8,816 bases of DNA, taken from positions 1-8,816 of the forward strand of contig CAJWGH010000030.1 in NCBI GenBank assembly GCA_913031095.1, read 5' to 3'. The notes under the pieces were generated by a model. The model ran no database searches and was not told where the DNA came from. It saw only the letters and a program-made list of their open reading frames with translations. Both the position numbers and the translations under genes were made by a program. This DNA is from an uncultured Chloroflexota bacterium. Its GTDB lineage: Bacteria > Chloroflexota > Dehalococcoidia > UBA3495. This document shows, one piece after another, positions 6,546-8,816 of the stretch. How positions within the stretch are numbered: position 1 is the first letter of the stretch; every line of letters starts with the position of its first letter.

Positions 6546-8816
6546 ATGGCAGTTCAACAGACTGGGGCGCCCTCATGGGTAGCCGCCTTTCAGAACATCC
6601 TCAATCTGGAAGAGTCCCGAGGCTTTGACAACAAAGCCGTGATGGGCGGGCTCGACAAGTTCGTTGCCCGTTGGGCAGATGAGATGGCCGGCCAGGCTGT
6701 CAACGATGAGAGTTTCCTGCTGAAAAAGCCCTATGACTCGATGTCCGAGAAATTGCGAGCGCAGTGGGTCGCCCGATGGCGGGAAGCCTTGAACGGAGAA
6801 CCAGACCTCAGGATGACCGCTGGACAGGTCACAAAGCCACGTAAAGAGAAATCCACTACTAGAAAAGCTGCTCTGGAAAAGAAGCCCGCGTACAAGTCCC
6901 CTCCTTCCGAAGTTACAGTGGATGCGCCGGTGGACCGCCTACGCGGAGTGGACACCAAACTGAGCGCCCGGCTCAAGCGGCTGGATGTCGAAACCGTCCG
7001 CGACCTCCTCTACCTGTTCCCACGTCGACATGAAGATTTCTCCACTGCGATGAAGATTGTCGATCTATCACCAGGCGAAGAATGCACGGTCGTCGCCACT
7101 ATCTGGGAAGCACGGGAAGTGGCCAAAGGGCCTAGAGGGGGAAGGCGCGACACTGAAGCCGTTCTAAGCGATGAGACCGGTAACCTCAGAGTGATTTGGT
7201 TCGGCCAGAGATACCTGGCCCGATCTCTCAAACCCGGTAGCCAGATCGCAATCAGCGGCAAGGCTTCGGTTTTCCGGGGGCAGCTCGTTTTTGAGAATCC
7301 CGAGCACGAAGTGCTGGAAACCTCCGGTTCGGGCGTCCACACCGGGCGGCTTGTGCCAGTCTATCCTCTGACGGAAGGTCTGACTCGCCGAAACATGCGC
7401 CGGCTAACCTGGCAGGCAGTGCAAAACTGGCTCGGCGGACTGGAAGAAGCGCTGCCAGCCGACATCCTCTCCCGCACAAAATTGATGCCGCTGCTAGACG
7501 CTGTGTACCAGGCCCACTACCCAAATGAGATAGAAACCTGGGAGTTGGCCCGTCGGCGTCTGGCTTTCGATGAATTATTCACCCTGCAGCTAGCGGTGCT
7601 GGCCCGTAGACAGATGCAACACGACAATCTGAATGGTATAGAGGTCGTGCCTCTGGACGCCGTTATCAACAGCTTTTACCAGACGTTGCCCTTTCCGCTG
7701 ACCAAGGCACAGACCCGTTGCATCCAAGAGATTGAGTCAGACCTGCACCGTGGCACACCACCCATGAGCCGCTTGCTACAAGGAGAAGTGGGCAGCGGAA
7801 AGACCGTGGTCGCCCTTTCAGCCTTGCTCTCTGTGGCCGCCGCCGGTCATCAAGGGGCGATGATGGTGCCAACCGAGGTTTTAGCCGAGCAGCATTTCTC
7901 GAGCATCAGCAACCTGCTCAGTGGCCTAGCTCGACCAGTACAGGAACCCCACCTGATTTCAGTATACCTCGAAAATATGGACAGGCCGGTATCCATCGGA
8001 CTCCTGACCGGCAGCTCCCGCGCTCCCGTCAAACGCGAGTTAACCAAGATGGCCGCAGACGGAACACTGGATATATTGGTAGGCACCCAAGCGCTGATCC
8101 AAGAAGGGATATCTCTGCCCAAGCTGGCTCTGGCGGTGGCCGACGAGCAGCACCGGTTCGGCGTCATGCAGCGCTCTGCCCTCCAAAACCGGGGACAGGA
8201 GAACCCGCACACACTAATCATGTCGGCTACACCCATTCCCAGGACTTTGTCATTGACCCTTTTCGGCGACTTGGACATCTCCACCATCGACGAAATGCCC
8301 GCTGGGCGTCAGGAAGTCGCCACCAGGTGGCTGGAAGCTGAACAAAGGGACACAGCCTATGGGTTCATCCGCAAGCAAGTGGAAGAAGGTAGGCAGGCGT
8401 TCGTGGTCTGCCCGCTAGTGGATGAGTCTGAGGCGATAGAATCTAAAGCCGCCACAGAAGAATATCAACGCCTCTCCACGGATGTATTTCCGGATCTGTC
8501 ACTGGGTCTGCTCCATGGCCGGATGGTCAGCAAAGAGAAGGACAAAGTGATGCGTCAATTCCGGGACGGCGAGTTGGATATCTTGGTGTCCACGCCAGTG
8601 GTGGAGGTAGGAATAGATGTCGCCAACGCGACTGTGATGATGATTGACGGCGCCGACCGGTTCGGCTTGGCCCAGCTGCACCAGTTCCGTGGGCGGGTCG
8701 GCCGCGGCGAGCACAAGGGTTATTGCATACTGATGTCAGACTCGGCATCGGAGACGGCCAAGGAGCGACTATCAGCCTTGGAGCGGATACACGACGGCTT
8801 CCAGTTAGCGGAAGTC
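6546..8816 (+). CDS. recG: ATP-dependent DNA helicase RecG (3' end outside window)
   Basis: The frame is open from ATG 6546 to the window edge, giving 757 residues; perhaps 60-80 are missing. RecG is a monomeric superfamily 2 helicase that regresses stalled replication forks and unwinds branched DNA. Residues 1-128 are an extension absent from E. coli RecG, with a Lys-rich linker at about 92-120. The wedge domain begins at about 129 (VDRLRGVDTKLSARLKRL, LFPRRHEDF) and holds the OB fold. Helicase motifs follow in order: GEVGSGKT (413-420, motif I), DEQHRFGV (533-540, motif II), MSATPIPRTL (559-568, motif III), VEVGIDVANA (686-695, motif V) and QFRGRVGRG (713-721, motif VI). ERLSALERIHDGFQLAEV, at the edge, is the start of the translocation region. 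The common GDVGSGKT is GEVGSGKT here. TAAGGTAA upstream gives AAGG at 9 nt spacing, and an in-frame stop at 6531 limits alternative starts to TTG 6543. Confidence 0.97.
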   Translation, partial: MAVQQTGAPSWVAAFQNILNLEESRGFDNKAVMGGLDKFVARWADEMAGQAVNDESFLLKKPYDSMSEKLRAQWVARWREALNGEPDLRMTAGQVTKPRKEKSTTRKAALEKKPAYKSPPSEVTVDAPVDRLRGVDTKLSARLKRLDVETVRDLLYLFPRRHEDFSTAMKIVDLSPGEECTVVATIWEAREVAKGPRGGRRDTEAVLSDETGNLRVIWFGQRYLARSLKPGSQIAISGKASVFRGQLVFENPEHEVLETSGSGVHTGRLVPVYPLTEGLTRRNMRRLTWQAVQNWLGGLEEALPADILSRTKLMPLLDAVYQAHYPNEIETWELARRRLAFDELFTLQLAVLARRQMQHDNLNGIEVVPLDAVINSFYQTLPFPLTKAQTRCIQEIESDLHRGTPPMSRLLQGEVGSGKTVVALSALLSVAAAGHQGAMMVPTEVLAEQHFSSISNLLSGLARPVQEPHLISVYLENMDRPVSIGLLTGSSRAPVKRELTKMAADGTLDILVGTQALIQEGISLPKLALAVADEQHRFGVMQRSALQNRGQENPHTLIMSATPIPRTLSLTLFGDLDISTIDEMPAGRQEVATRWLEAEQRDTAYGFIRKQVEEGRQAFVVCPLVDESEAIESKAATEEYQRLSTDVFPDLSLGLLHGRMVSKEKDKVMRQFRDGELDILVSTPVVEVGIDVANATVMMIDGADRFGLAQLHQFRGRVGRGEHKGYCILMSDSASETAKERLSALERIHDGFQLAEV

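Noticed and set aside
7010..8748. Several minus-strand open frames of 68-145 codons opposite recG
   Set aside because: They are antisense shadows of a clearly conserved helicase; none has a recognisable motif or an independent context.
1..8816. Mobile element, CRISPR array, toxin-antitoxin, phage or defence system
   Set aside because: No direct repeats, transposase, integrase or known defence-protein motifs were seen; every sizeable frame is a housekeeping or transport gene.

Overview
The window is an ordinary-looking bacterial chromosomal segment of moderate GC (estimated by eye at about 55%). It carries nine recognisable protein genes and no tRNA, rRNA, insertion sequence, phage or CRISPR signature. 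Gene content and order resemble Chloroflexota, possibly Dehalococcoidia: L21-L27-L31 with a DUF1385 gene, fakA/fakB beside recG, and a RecG with a long N-terminal extension. This placement is inferred from memory of the families and was not tested by a search.

Layout. The left edge holds the last 67 codons of a plus-strand gene whose tail resembles B12-binding-type radical SAM proteins. A short convergent gap (207-395) with no clear signal follows. Four closely related blocks then lie on the minus strand. Read in transcription order, they are a ribosomal protein operon, rplU-rpmA-rpmE (L21, L27, L31), ended by a strong hairpin terminator near 2703-2736, and then yqhQ (DUF1385 membrane protein) and an MFS_3-type exporter separated by only 9 nt. 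A 247-bp divergent control region (3669-3915) separates these from the plus-strand block fakA, fakB and recG. The recG gene runs off the right edge with about 757 codons visible.

How the genes work together. L21, L27 and L31 are large-subunit ribosomal proteins made from one promoter just upstream of rplU; rpmA is translationally coupled to rplU through a TAATG overlap. FakA (DAK2-domain kinase) and FakB (DegV-family fatty-acid carrier) form the two-component fatty acid kinase that makes acyl-phosphate from exogenous or recycled fatty acids, and the two genes lie 27 nt apart. RecG is the branched-DNA helicase that remodels stalled forks; its neighbourhood with fakA is a known bacterial arrangement rather than a functional pairing.

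Three translation starts were set from local evidence. rplU begins at ATG 3668 because the upstream TTG overlaps the promoter -10. fakA begins at ATG 3916 because a consensus -10 lies inside the upstream open frame and family homology begins after 3916. yqhQ uses TTG 2645 because it has a good Shine-Dalgarno sequence. I see no convincing novel system. The most noteworthy points are a His-to-Tyr change in the FakB fatty-acid-binding motif and the uncharacterised yqhQ-MFS pair.
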